Counted from the first letter of the stretch, positions 17,324 through 26,077 are shown. The stretch is DNA of 64,000 nt from CAYOWK01 sp964407665 (GCA_964407665.1 CAYOWK010000007.1:54569-118568); one strand, 5' to 3'. The notes: generated by a model not told the origin, from the sequence alone. A program made the numbers and translations.

Positions 17324-19420
17324 TCATGCTGCGCCGGTTACAACCAGGGCGAAGGCGAATTCGAGGGCGGTTTCCCGGAGGCTGGCGAACCGGCCGGAGG
17401 CGCCTCCGTGGCCTGCGTCCATGTTGATCCGGAGGAAGTATGGGCCTGCCCCGGGGGCCTCGTGGCGGAGCTTGGCGACCCACTTGGCGGGCTCCCAGTA
17501 GGTGACCCGGGGGTCCGTCAGCCCGCCCGTCACCAGCATTGGGGGATATGGCAGGGCCCCTGTCTGATCATAGGGGGAATAGCCGAGAATTCGGTCGTAG
17601 GCTTCAGGATCGCGGATCGGATCGCCCCATTCGGGCCATTCGGGCGGGGTCAGGGGAAGCGTTTCGTCCGACATCGTGTTCAGCACGTCGACGAACGGGA
17701 CGGCTGCGATCACGCCGCCAAACAGGGAGGGGGCCAGATTGATGGCCGCGCCGACCAGCATGCCGCCGGCCGAACCGCCCATGCCGATGATCCGGCCCTC
17801 CTGGACGATTCCCTCGGACACCAGATGGCGGCCTGCCGCTACGAAATCCGTGAACGTGTTGGCCTTCTGCTCGAGCTTGCCGGCCAGATACCAGCCATAG
17901 CCCTTGGCCATCGAGCCGCGCACATCCGCGACCGCGTAGATGAAACCCCGGTCAACCAGGCTCAGTCGCGCCGTCCTGAAGTCAGCGGGCAGGGTGATGC
18001 CGTACGAGCCATAGCCGTACAGAAGGACGGGGGCAGACCCGTCCATCGGCGTTTCCTTGCGGCGAAGCAGAACGACCGGGATGGTTTCGCCATCCGGCGC
18101 TGTCGCGTCGCGCCGCTCCACGACATAGTTATCGGGGTCGTGGCCGGAGGGCACTTCCTGGGTCTTGCGCAACACGCGTTCGCGCGTCCCCATGTCGTAG
18201 TCGAACACCTGCGACGGTGTGGACGGCGAGGAGTAATCGAAGCGCAGCCAGTTCGTCGACCAACCGTGCTCGGATCCAACGCCGAGCGAGTAGGCCGGCT
18301 GATCAAAGTCGATCGCGTGCTCTGCGCCGCTGGCCCTGTCCCGCACCACGATGCGGGGCAGACCGTCTTCCCGCTCGAGCCGCACGAGGAAGGTCTCGAA
18401 CGCCTCCAGATCGAGCAGAAGGACGCCCGGCCGATGTGGGAGCTCAACCGTCCACGCGTCACTCCCGGCGGCGTCATACGCTGCCGAGTACAGGGCGAAG
18501 TCGACCGCCCCGTGAAGGTTGGTCCTGAACCAGAAGCGGCCATCGAAATCGACAGCCGAGTACTCAATGCCCGCCTGGCGTTCGGCAAGCAGCCGGGGTT
18601 CGGGATCGGGGTCGTCAGCCCTGAACCAGCGCCACTCGGTTGTTGTGTGATTGTTTGCCGTAACAAAGATAAAGCCGCGTGAATCGCTCTTCTGGACACC
18701 AACAAAAAAACCGGGGTCCGATTCCCGGTAGATGAGGCGGTCCGTTCCGGCGCCGAGTCTCCTCTGGAAGACGGCGAACGGGCGCGAGTTTGAATCCCGC
18801 GCCACCCAGAACAGGGACGCGCTGTCAGCGCCCCAGACAAAGTCCCCGTAGCTGTCGGCGATGACCTCATCGAGGTCCTGGCCTGTCTCGATGTCCCGGA
18901 CGCGCAGCGTGTAGAACTCGGAGCCCTTGTCATCGATGGTGTAGGCGAACAGGCGGTGATCCGGGGAATGCGCCACCCGGCGGATGTCGAAGTAGGCCGT
19001 GCCTTCCGCGAGGCTGTCGCCATCGAGAAGGATCTGTTCAGAGGTGTTATCAGAGCTGAAAGCCGCATCCGCAGGACGGCGGGCGAAGACCGGATGCTCG
19101 CCGCCTTCGCGGAACCGGCGGTAGTAGGCCCAGGCGCCGTCTATGACGGGGACGGAGCTGTCGTCTTCCTTGAGGCGTCCCTTCATCTCGAGGAACAGCT
19201 CTTCCTGGAGGTCCGCCGTCGGCGCCTCCAGCTCGTCATGGGTCCAGGCGTTCTCGGCCTCGAGGTAGGAGCGGATGTCGGCGCGCAGGCGGGACGGGTC
19301 GCGCATGACCTCCTGCCAGTTGTCGTCCCGGATCCAGGCGTAGGGATCGACCCGCGACCGGCCGTGCAGCTCGACGACCGCGTTTTCGTCCCGCCGGGCG
19401 ACGGGAGCGGCAGACTTCAT
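17324..19420 (-). CDS. ptrB: Oligopeptidase B-type S9 serine peptidase
   Basis: 698 residues from the ATG at 19420 (MKSAAPVARRDEN); GTG starts further upstream would add a non-conserved tail. The N-terminal beta-propeller begins VDPYAWIRDDNW, the PYxWxxD signature of prolyl oligopeptidases. The catalytic domain has the nucleophile in GMGGSAGG near residue 549, an Asp in GGLTDPRV and the His in MDAGHGGASG. Oligopeptidase B cleaves short peptides after Arg or Lys in the cytoplasm, and no signal peptide is seen. The size fits the E. coli enzyme. It lies 190 bases after a MaoC hydratase gene on the same strand. Confidence 0.93.
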   Translation of the reverse strand: MKSAAPVARRDENAVVELHGRSRVDPYAWIRDDNWQEVMRDPSRLRADIRSYLEAENAWTHDELEAPTADLQEELFLEMKGRLKEDDSSVPVIDGAWAYYRRFREGGEHPVFARRPADAAFSSDNTSEQILLDGDSLAEGTAYFDIRRVAHSPDHRLFAYTIDDKGSEFYTLRVRDIETGQDLDEVIADSYGDFVWGADSASLFWVARDSNSRPFAVFQRRLGAGTDRLIYRESDPGFFVGVQKSDSRGFIFVTANNHTTTEWRWFRADDPDPEPRLLAERQAGIEYSAVDFDGRFWFRTNLHGAVDFALYSAAYDAAGSDAWTVELPHRPGVLLLDLEAFETFLVRLEREDGLPRIVVRDRASGAEHAIDFDQPAYSLGVGSEHGWSTNWLRFDYSSPSTPSQVFDYDMGTRERVLRKTQEVPSGHDPDNYVVERRDATAPDGETIPVVLLRRKETPMDGSAPVLLYGYGSYGITLPADFRTARLSLVDRGFIYAVADVRGSMAKGYGWYLAGKLEQKANTFTDFVAAGRHLVSEGIVQEGRIIGMGGSAGGMLVGAAINLAPSLFGGVIAAVPFVDVLNTMSDETLPLTPPEWPEWGDPIRDPEAYDRILGYSPYDQTGALPYPPMLVTGGLTDPRVTYWEPAKWVAKLRHEAPGAGPYFLRINMDAGHGGASGRFASLRETALEFAFALVVTGAA

Positions 19421-19612
19421 GTGGAACTTGAAGTTCGACGAAACCACGGGACTACCTTTTCCGGCGACCGCCTCGCGGCGCTTCACTCGCGATGGTTGTC
19501 ACCAGAATCCCGATTCGTCCCAAGCACCAGTCCGGCAAACACATGTGAGCGAGATGGCCGCCGCCGCCCCGCTCACAGCTTTGTCGAAGTTCATGTGATG
19601 GATGAAGTGGGA

Positions 19613-20062
19613 TCAGGAGCCGTAGCTGACGCCAATCGTCTCGGCGACGAGGGCGGGGCGGTCCTGTCCCTCGATCTCGACGGTCGATTCCATGACCAGC
19701 TGCTTGCCGCCGGCACGTGGCTCGACGGCCAGGCACTTCTGCTTCAGGCGGACGCGCGAGCCCACCGGCACCATGTTGGTGAAGCGCAGCTTGTTCGAGC
19801 CGAAGTTGATGCCGCGTGTCACGCCCTCGATGCGCAGGATCTGTGCGCCCAGCATGGGAAGGAGCGACAGCGTCAGATAGCCGTGGGCGATCGGGTGACC
19901 CAGTTCGCGCGTGGCGCGCTCGACATCCACGTGGATCCACTGGTGGTCGCCGGTCGCCTCGGCGAACTTGTTGACCTGGTCCTGGGTTATCTGGTGCCAC
20001 TCCGAGTGACCGACGTCCTGGCCAACCAGCGATTCCAGATCCGCGAACTGAACGGTGCGCAT
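19613..20062 (-). CDS. MaoC-family (R)-enoyl-CoA hydratase-like protein
   Basis: 149 residues, a single hot-dog domain. The hydratase-2 motif is visible: Asp39 and His44 in ATGDHQWIHVD, followed by GHPIAHGYLTLSLLP, the substrate-binding helix of MaoC proteins. This family hydrates trans-2-enoyl-CoA to (R)-3-hydroxyacyl-CoA in fatty acid or polyhydroxyalkanoate metabolism; the exact substrate cannot be told from the sequence. GGGAG lies about 8 bases before the ATG. Transcribed away from the RHH/EF-hand gene, with tandem GTCCGGAC elements in the shared upstream region. Confidence 0.9.
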   Translation of the reverse strand: MRTVQFADLESLVGQDVGHSEWHQITQDQVNKFAEATGDHQWIHVDVERATRELGHPIAHGYLTLSLLPMLGAQILRIEGVTRGINFGSNKLRFTNMVPVGSRVRLKQKCLAVEPRAGGKQLVMESTVEIEGQDRPALVAETIGVSYGS

Positions 20063-20121
20063 ATATAAAGTCTCCCTGTCCGGTAGGTGTTCCGGTCCTG
20101 CCCCGGTTTCTAGGGTATTTT

Positions 20122-20175
20122 CGGTGTCCGGACACGATTTTTCGGCGTCCGGACGATCGATCCGGCGTCCGGGCC
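20122..20175. promoter_or_regulatory. Tandem GTCCGGAC palindromes in a divergent promoter region
   Basis: Three related elements start at 20122 (CGGTGTCCGGACAC), 20143 (CGGCGTCCGGACG) and 20163 (CGGCGTCCGGGCC), 21 and 20 bases apart, so on one face of the helix. The first contains a perfect 12-base palindrome and the second a perfect 10-base one; the third is degenerate. They lie between the divergent MaoC and RHH/EF-hand genes. Regularly spaced palindromes suit cooperative binding by a dimeric regulator such as an RHH protein. Confidence 0.5.
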
Positions 20176-20291
20176 TTCAATTTGCCGGCGTATGGGCGAC
20201 ATTGACGGTACGTCCCGGCGGGACTTTGCTTGGCGCAGGCGCCGCAGCAGTCTGGGATCTGGTCCGGGCCACTTGAACGGAGACGGGCAGG

Positions 20292-21224
20292 GTGACGGAA
20301 TCGCGGAGACCTCAGAAAAAGACCGAAACGCTGGAAGTCCGGCTCCCGCACGAGACCAAGCGCGCCTTTCTGGACGCTTGCCGGGAGAATGGAACGACCG
20401 CGAGCGAAGTCGTCCGCGAGTCCATCGATACCTATCTCGCCGGTCAGTGTGGTCCTGCCCCCCAGGACTTCAAAGGAAGGCTGATCGCCATGATCCCCAA
20501 ACCCGTTCGCAAGAGACGTTACCTCGCTGGCGCCCTTGGCGTTGCCGGCCTGGCCGTCTTCACCGCCATGCCCAGCGCCGCTGGTCCCGACTTCCGGGCG
20601 GTCTTCGACCGTCTCGACGCCAACCAGGACGGCATCCTGACCCCGGATGAGTTCACCTCCCGTTCGAGCAGTTCTCCCGGAAAGGGCGACATGATCGTCA
20701 TTCGCAGGGTCGAGAGAACGGATGCCGAGCCCGGCGCCGCCGCGCCGCCGAGCCCCGCACCCAGCGAGAAGGCCGTCACCTACTGGCTGGGCGATGACGC
20801 CAAGGCGGCGGGCGAGGGCAAGCACATCGTCATGGAGCGCCGCGAAATCCGTGTGACCACGGATGATGAAACCGGTGATGTCACGACCATCAACATTCTC
20901 GGGTCCGAGTTCGAGCGTTTCGATGCGGACAAGGATGGCAAGGTCTCCTTCGCCGAATACCAGGCTCGCCAGCAGCAGATGCTGGAGGCAGGTTTCCATG
21001 AACTCGACGCGAACAGGGACGGATCGCTGAGCGAGGCGGAGTATGGCCGGATCGGCCAGCCCGTGATCGTGTCCGTCCAGTCCCCGGAAACCCGGAAGGT
21101 CATCACCGAGACCATCGAGGGCTTGCCGCTTGCGAAGCCGGCTGAGCTCAAGGCGCGCTTCGCAAAGCTGGACGCCAATGGCGACGGCAAGCTGTCGCTG
21201 CAGGAGTATCTGCCGCGTCAGTAG
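20292..21224 (+). CDS. RHH domain - membrane helix - four EF-hand protein
   Basis: 310 residues from a GTG at 20292 (GGAG 9 bases upstream). Residues 11-50 form a ribbon-helix-helix unit: strand TLEVRLP, helix HETKRAFLDACREN, TTASEVV turn and helix RESIDTYLA. A basic patch KPVRKRR precedes one hydrophobic segment (78-97), and then four canonical EF-hand loops follow (109-120, 211-222, 239-250, 294-305), such as DANQDGILTPDE. As written, a DNA-binding domain inside the cell is tethered to a periplasmic calcium-binding part. An internal ATG at 20490 with a GGAAGG 9 bases upstream would give MIPKPVRKRRYLAG.., an ordinary signal peptide plus EF-hands, so two products are possible. Target genes unknown; the repeats at 20122-20175 are candidates. 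Confidence 0.85.
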   Translation: MTESRRPQKKTETLEVRLPHETKRAFLDACRENGTTASEVVRESIDTYLAGQCGPAPQDFKGRLIAMIPKPVRKRRYLAGALGVAGLAVFTAMPSAAGPDFRAVFDRLDANQDGILTPDEFTSRSSSSPGKGDMIVIRRVERTDAEPGAAAPPSPAPSEKAVTYWLGDDAKAAGEGKHIVMERREIRVTTDDETGDVTTINILGSEFERFDADKDGKVSFAEYQARQQQMLEAGFHELDANRDGSLSEAEYGRIGQPVIVSVQSPETRKVITETIEGLPLAKPAELKARFAKLDANGDGKLSLQEYLPRQ

Positions 21225-21890
21225 TTGGGGTCCGGATCATGGGCGCGACTGGTCATCGGGACCGGCGCGTCCGCCGTCCGTTGCGCTGTAGACTCCCTCC
21301 TGAAGACAGGAGGCCGGGGCGCGTGGAAACGCGCCTGCTTGTATAAGCTGCCAGTGTCGCCACTGGCCGGATGCGTGTTCCCACGCGCCCCGCAGGTCGT
21401 TTGTCAGCCCGGTACGGGGCGGGGGACTTTGAGCCCGGGTCGCTCCTGACTCTCGTCAGGAGGAAAGACCCCCCGGGGGTTTGGTCCCGTCCCGTATTCC
21501 CGAGCCAAGCGCGCTGGACGGTCCGTCCATCCAGGGTTCTCCGGTTTCTCGTGCCCGGAGTCAGTCACGCCGACCGGCGCCTGCCGTTTCAGGACTTCGG
21601 AGGCCTCCCGAAACCCTCCCATGACAGGCGCGAAGGAAAAACTACGGGAGGTACGGACCCGGTCGGATCTGGAGGTCGTTTTCCGGCATACCGGAAACAA
21701 CCCAAGGGGCCGCAGTCCTCGCGCACGCGAGGGGCCAGCTTTTGGAAATTGTGTTTCGGGTCAGGCTGCCAAGTCTGGATTCCCGCATCAGCGGTAACCA
21801 CGTGAACTTGCGTATCCGTTGCCGGAAGCGGTGGTTGGGTGGTGAGAATGAGGGGTGCTCTGTCCCACACCTGACCCGGAAGAGGGGGCC
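21225..21890. other. 666 bases without a recognisable gene
   Basis: Both strands were read. Only low-quality open frames without homology are found. The first part (21296-21461) has a series of perfect hairpins, listed separately as a possible structured RNA. Around 21770-21790 a TCTGGATTCCCGC string resembles the arm of a dispersed repeat also seen near 38.1 kb. No promoter or terminator is convincing. Confidence 0.5.
21296..21461 (+). ncRNA. Candidate structured RNA, run of tetraloop hairpins
   Basis: Perfect stem-loops, all with 4-base loops, follow one another: 21296-21313 (CCTCCTG/CAGGAGG, loop AAGA), 21318-21335 (GGCGCGT/ACGCGCC, loop GGAA), 21350-21367 (GCCAGTG/CACTGGC, loop TCGC), 21373-21386 (GCGTG/CACGC, loop TTCC) and, after a gap, 21444-21461 (TCCTGAC/GTCAGGA, loop TCTC). 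CGGGGCGCGTGG (about 21315-21326) is also exactly complementary to CCACGCGCCCCG (about 21381-21392), so a long-range 12-bp stem enclosing hairpin 3 can replace hairpins 2 and 4. No known RNA class is recognised. Strand is assumed from the preceding gene. Confidence 0.35.
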
Positions 21891-23240
21891 TCAGCTTGTT
21901 CCGGAGGGGCCTGACCGCATCTTCCAGATTGGCGTGAAGAAGCCCATCCACGCGATCATCGCCAGCATGCCGAGAGAGGGCGCGAGGATGATCATTTCGG
22001 GTCCGGCGTGGTCGGCCAGGACTCCGAGCAGGGCGGCTCCGATGGGCGCTCCCCCCATGAAGCCGAGCTGATAGATCGAGAGCACGCGCGCCAGCAGATG
22101 GGGCGGGGCGGCCTCCTGCACGATGGAGCGGCTCATCATGATCGAGATGCCGGCAGCCAGCCCCCACACGAATACGAGGGAGAGGAACGCCCAGTAGGGG
22201 GCGCCTCCCGCCATGAAGAGGATGCCGGCCGATCCGGTGAACTGTGCGGTCAGCATCAGGCGCCCGGGCCGAGACACCTTCTTGAACCGCGAGATTGTCA
22301 CCGAGGACACAAACGCCCCGGCCCAGAACGTCACGAAGATATCCCTGAGGCCTCCCGAGTTGTGGCCGTACACGTCAGCGTTGATGATCGGCAGGATCAC
22401 CAGGAACGCGCCGATCACGAAGACGCCGACGCCGAACATCGACAGCACCATGGAGAGCAGGACAGGGTCCTTGCGCACGCAGCGCATGCCGTCCGCAATG
22501 TCTCCAAACACCGCCCCAGCTCCCTTGCGGCCAGTCTGGATCATCTGGCCGCGAGAGAGAAAGATTGCGGCGACTGCGCCGAGCCCCACGATGACGGCCT
22601 GCGCGCCCAGCAGCGGCCAGACCCCGCTCGCCGTCGCCATGCCGCCAACGCCCAGCCCAGCGATCTGGGCTGCGAACTGCGCCAACGTCGCAAAAGCCAC
22701 GCCCTGCTGCAGGGTGATAGGGGAGCCTGCGTCGCGCCGCCTCTGAACCACCTCGTTGAGGATGGCGTCGCGCGCTGGCATCATGAACGCGCCGATCGTT
22801 CCCATCGACACGGCGTAGATCAGCAACATCCAGTAAGTGAGCTGGCCATCCTCCAGTGCGAACGCCAGTGCGGCTGCGGGCAGGCTGGCCAGTACGTGGA
22901 ACAGGATGAGCAGCGAGCGTCCGTCCGCCCGTTCCGCAACAACGCCCCCAAGAAGAATGAACACGACCGAGGGTGCGGCCAGCGCCATCTGGGCGATCCC
23001 CAGCATCGCGCCGGACACGCCGAGGACGTTCTTCAGCATGTAAGGGAACAGCACGGTCTGGGCGCCGAAGGCCGTGAACCAGGCGATCTGGACGAAGAGG
23101 TAGGCCGGGAGTTCGATGGCGACCCGCCGGCCCCCGACGCTCAGGGCCTCGCCGGCCCCGATTGCCGAGCCTACCCCGCTGAGGGGCGAGGCGGCTCCCT
23201 CGACGATTTCGTCGTCAAGCTTGTCCAGTGGATTGGTCAA
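21891..23240 (-). CDS. MFS transporter, EntS/MFS_3-like exporter
   Basis: About 449 residues from a TTG at 23240 (MTNPLDKLDDEIVEG, CGGAG about 10 bases upstream); an ATG at 23360 would add 40 residues that overlap the divergent promoter region and look non-coding. Ten to twelve hydrophobic helices begin around PAYLFVQIAWFTAFGAQTVLFPYML. The loop VVAERADGRSLLILF matches the MFS A-type motif position, and AVSMGTIGAFMMPARDAILNEVV is the helix-4/5 region typical of enterobactin-exporter-like MFS_3 proteins. Substrate unknown; a drug or siderophore efflux role is inferred from family only. Divergent from the small membrane protein at 23396. Confidence 0.85.
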   Translation of the reverse strand: MTNPLDKLDDEIVEGAASPLSGVGSAIGAGEALSVGGRRVAIELPAYLFVQIAWFTAFGAQTVLFPYMLKNVLGVSGAMLGIAQMALAAPSVVFILLGGVVAERADGRSLLILFHVLASLPAAALAFALEDGQLTYWMLLIYAVSMGTIGAFMMPARDAILNEVVQRRRDAGSPITLQQGVAFATLAQFAAQIAGLGVGGMATASGVWPLLGAQAVIVGLGAVAAIFLSRGQMIQTGRKGAGAVFGDIADGMRCVRKDPVLLSMVLSMFGVGVFVIGAFLVILPIINADVYGHNSGGLRDIFVTFWAGAFVSSVTISRFKKVSRPGRLMLTAQFTGSAGILFMAGGAPYWAFLSLVFVWGLAAGISIMMSRSIVQEAAPPHLLARVLSIYQLGFMGGAPIGAALLGVLADHAGPEMIILAPSLGMLAMIAWMGFFTPIWKMRSGPSGTS

Positions 23241-23395
23241 ACGCAGATACTCCGGTCCCGGCGACCATACTCCGGAGAGAACGCCGGGGAAGACTTGATC
23301 CCAGCCAAATACCGGCCGGCCGCCTGCAGGCCATTTGGTCTTTGGCGCGCGCGACCGCATAATGGAAGTACGGCACGTTGTGCAGGGAGGCTGAC

Positions 23396-23812
23396 ATGCG
23401 CGGGATGCGTCAGGTGGGAAGCTGGGTCCTTGCCTTGTTTCTGGGCGTCATGTTGCTCTGGATCGCCGATCTGACGCTGTTTCCCCGCGAGCCGGGGCAG
23501 AACGCCGTGTTCCCGGCGCTGGCTGAATATTCAGGTATCCCGCTGTGGGAGCCGACCGGGAGGCTGGCTGTCGGGCTTCTGCAGGTGTTCGCGGCGCTTC
23601 TTCTCATAATTCCGGCCGTACGCAGGTCCGGGGCGATCCTGGCGGGTCTGATCGCTCTGGGGGCGGTGGCGGCGCATGTGCTGTGGCTTGGCCCCTCGGT
23701 TCCGCTCGAAACCGGGTCCCTTGAGACGGACGGCGGCCAGTTGCTCTATCTGGCGCTCGCGCTGCTGGCGGCGTCGGTGCTGCTGATCTTCCTGCACCCG
23801 GGCAAGGCCTGA
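23396..23812 (+). CDS. Small four-helix membrane protein of unknown function
   Basis: 138 residues from the ATG at 23396, which has an excellent AGGGAGG 5 bases upstream. Four hydrophobic segments are visible (about residues 5-24, 53-69, 73-90 and 112-131), the first two separated by a loop with PREPGQNAVFPALAEYSG. The pattern resembles DoxX/MauE-like small integral membrane proteins, but no signature motif confirms this. It is transcribed divergently from an MFS exporter, sharing a regulatory gap of about 155 bases. Confidence 0.7.
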   Translation: MRGMRQVGSWVLALFLGVMLLWIADLTLFPREPGQNAVFPALAEYSGIPLWEPTGRLAVGLLQVFAALLLIIPAVRRSGAILAGLIALGAVAAHVLWLGPSVPLETGSLETDGGQLLYLALALLAASVLLIFLHPGKA

Positions 23813-23877
23813 GCCACCGGGAAGAAGCGGCCGACGCTGTCCGCCACAGGTTGAGACTTGTTTAACCAGCGGTCTGC

Positions 23878-25074
23878 ATGGTCTGGGGGAACTTGTCTCC
23901 AGCGGAGGGCCGGAGCCCCATGCCCGACAGCGCAGCTGCGGTCGCTGCCGCGATCCGCTCTCCCGTCGACGAGGGAAAGATCCGCCGCACATTGCTGCGC
24001 CGGTTGATGGATGTGGTGGCGACCCCGTCCTCATCGGGGAGCGTGCAGGACCGGGCCATCGCTGGCGACCTGCTGCTGGAGCTTCTGATCGATTCCGACA
24101 CGGCGGCCCGCGAGATGTGCGCCCGGCGTCTACAGGAAATGACCCAGGCCCCGAAACGGCTGTTACGGTTTCTCGCGATGGACGTCCCCAGCGTGTCGCG
24201 TCCCATCCTTGCCGAGAACAAGGGGCTCGATGAGGCCGACCTCGCCTATGTCGCGCTGCATGGCGGCGTCGTGCACCGGGCGGCGATTGCGGGCCGGCGC
24301 GAGATCGGTCCCGCGGTCTCCACGGCCATCGCCGAGTCGGGTGATGCAGCCGCGATGGAAATCCTGCTCAACAATCCGACGGCGCGGATCGGGGAGCGTG
24401 CGATCGACCTGATGGTGACGGCTTCGCGCGACGCCTACCGGCTGCCGCCGTTGCTGATCCAGCGCGAGGAAATCCGTCCGGCGCACGCACTGGCGATGTT
24501 CTGGTGGTCCGGCCCGGTCGAGCGCCGCGATATCCTGATGCGGTTCTCCGCCGAGCGCACCCAGCTGATCGACAACTGCTCCGATGTCTTCCGCCAGATT
24601 GGCGGGGCCGCCGTCTCGGATCCGGTGATCCTGCTGGCCCTCAAGGTGATCGAGCGCCGCCAGCGTGACCGACAGGCGATTTCCGGCACGCGGTTTGACA
24701 GCCTCGAGGCAGCGGTCGAGGAAGCCGCCCGTCGCGGGCTCGATGCCGGACTGGCCGAGACCATTTCGGTGCTCTCCGGCATACGGCCGGGCACCGGTCT
24801 CAAGATCCTGTCCGATCCGGGCGGCGAAGGCGTTGCGGTGCTGTGCAAGGCCACCGGCCTGAAGCGGGCGTTCTTCCGGGCGATGTGGGTTTCGCTCGGC
24901 CGCAGCTCGCCCAGGGAAGATGGACGTCTGGAGCGCGTGGCGGAAATCTATGAGACGCTTGCGGTTGCAAAGGCCCAGACCGTGCTGCGCTACTGGGACT
25001 GGCGCCTGAGCGCGGCCTACAATCCGGACGCTGTCGCCGAGGGCTCCGGCCCGCTCCAGGCCGGCGGACTCTAG
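23878..25074 (+). CDS. DUF2336 domain protein
   Basis: 398 residues from ATG 23878; an ATG at 23920 (MPDSAAAV) is an alternative start. The protein is almost entirely alpha-helical and Ala/Arg/Glu rich, with HEAT-like repeats including DLAYVALHGGVVHRAAIAGR, a pattern of DUF2336 proteins, which are nearly confined to alphaproteobacteria. The related region FRAMWVSLGR lies near the C-terminus. No catalytic motif is seen. No function is established for the family. It stands alone between two intergenic regions; a TTTAACC sequence 15 bases upstream of the ATG resembles half of a CtrA box, too little to claim control. Confidence 0.8.
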   Translation: MVWGNLSPAEGRSPMPDSAAAVAAAIRSPVDEGKIRRTLLRRLMDVVATPSSSGSVQDRAIAGDLLLELLIDSDTAAREMCARRLQEMTQAPKRLLRFLAMDVPSVSRPILAENKGLDEADLAYVALHGGVVHRAAIAGRREIGPAVSTAIAESGDAAAMEILLNNPTARIGERAIDLMVTASRDAYRLPPLLIQREEIRPAHALAMFWWSGPVERRDILMRFSAERTQLIDNCSDVFRQIGGAAVSDPVILLALKVIERRQRDRQAISGTRFDSLEAAVEEAARRGLDAGLAETISVLSGIRPGTGLKILSDPGGEGVAVLCKATGLKRAFFRAMWVSLGRSSPREDGRLERVAEIYETLAVAKAQTVLRYWDWRLSAAYNPDAVAEGSGPLQAGGL

Positions 25075-25257
25075 CGATCGTCACATGCTCCGCGTCCTTG
25101 CCGGGCCGCGAGGTTTTCCGCGTCAGGACCACTTCAGCGCAATCACCGGCTTGCCCGGTCACGTTTTCGCGGGGTTGTGTCCGGTTTTGCTGGCGTTTCA
25201 GAGTCAATTCGTCCAAGCGTATCGACGGAATCCCGGCTTCAGGAGGATCGCCGTAGA

Positions 25258-25785
25258 ATGGCGTATGCACCCGGATTGACGATCGCGCTCGCCGCGTTCT
25301 GGCTTGTGCTGTCCGGGCACTTTGACGCCTTGATGCTCGGGCTCGGGCTTCTGTCTGTCCTGGCGGCGCTGTGGCTGACCGCCCGCCTCGAAGTGATCGA
25401 CCGGGAGTCGTCTCCGTATCACCGCAGCCCGCAGATGCTGTCGTATGTCGGCTGGCTGGTGGGCGAGATCGCCAAGGCCAACATCCAGGTCATCGGCCAG
25501 GTGTTCGCGCCAGCGGAAAGTCTTCGGCCCGGGCTCACGCGCGTCCGAACTGTCGGCAGCTCCGACATGGCGAAGGTGCTGTTTGCAAATTCGATTACGC
25601 TGACGCCTGGCACTGTCACGATTGATGTCGACCGGGACGAACTGCTGGTGCACGCGTTGTCGCTCTCCGGCGCGGAGCCTGCGTCGTTCACGTCCATGGA
25701 TCGCAAGTCTGCGCTGGCGGCGGACGGCGGTACGCAGCTCGCGCCGGCGCCGGGGCTGACGCCGGAGGGCGGCCCCAATGGTTGA
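25258..25785 (+). CDS. mnhE: Mrp/Mnh antiporter subunit MnhE
   Basis: 175 residues from ATG 25258 with AGGAGG 11 bases upstream. The MnhE pattern is clear: two N-terminal membrane helices, then YVGWLVGEIAKANIQV, followed by FANSITLTPGTVTIDVD and LVHALS, the conserved cytosolic part. MnhE is a small membrane subunit of Mrp-type Na+(or K+)/H+ antiporters. It is the first gene of the operon and overlaps mnhF by 8 bases. The C-terminal 30 residues are Ala/Gly/Pro rich and not conserved. Confidence 0.92.
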   Translation: MAYAPGLTIALAAFWLVLSGHFDALMLGLGLLSVLAALWLTARLEVIDRESSPYHRSPQMLSYVGWLVGEIAKANIQVIGQVFAPAESLRPGLTRVRTVGSSDMAKVLFANSITLTPGTVTIDVDRDELLVHALSLSGAEPASFTSMDRKSALAADGGTQLAPAPGLTPEGGPNG

Positions 25786-26077
25786 GGCGGCGGCGCTCGG
25801 CATTCTGGTTGCGATGGCGATGATGATCGCGCGCGCCATCATGGGCCCCACCCAGTACGACCGCATCCTCGCGGCCAACTCGTTCGGCACGAAGACCGTG
25901 CTGTTCGTAGCGCTCGCGGGCTTCCTGTTTGGCCGCCCGGACTTCCTGGACATTGCGCTGGTCTATGCGCTGATCAACTTCATCGCGACGATCGCGCTGC
26001 TGAAATTCTTCCGGTACCGCTCGCTGCAGTGCGGACTTCGTGACCAGCCTCGCGCGCCGGAGGCCGCCGATGGCTGA
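25778..26077 (+). CDS. mnhF: Mrp/Mnh antiporter subunit MnhF
   Basis: 99 residues with three hydrophobic helices. The family pattern MIARAIMGPTQYDRILAANSFGTKT is visible around residues 16-40 and a third helix reads FLDIALVYALINFIATIAL. MnhF/PhaF is an essential small subunit of Mrp antiporters, related to cation or bile-acid transport subunits. Overlaps mnhE and mnhG by 8 bases each, so translation is coupled. Confidence 0.93.
   Translation: MVEAAALGILVAMAMMIARAIMGPTQYDRILAANSFGTKTVLFVALAGFLFGRPDFLDIALVYALINFIATIALLKFFRYRSLQCGLRDQPRAPEAADG

Noticed and set aside
19452..20999. 515-codon open frame on the minus strand over the MaoC and EF-hand genes
   Set aside because: Overlaps both real genes; no signature sequence, start not supported by a ribosome site.
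21444..21480. RNase P RNA-like GAGGAAAGACC near a hairpin
   Set aside because: Resembles the RNase P start motif (GAGGAAAGUCC) by one string only; the rest of the RNase P core is missing from the region.
21371..21805. 144-codon plus-strand frame in the hairpin region
   Set aside because: Low-complexity Arg/Pro-rich translation crossing several hairpins; no homology known and no ribosome site. RNA structure explains the region better.
23858..23877. TTTAACC CtrA half-box before the DUF2336 gene
   Set aside because: Only one half-site; the second TTAA at the right 7-base spacing is absent.
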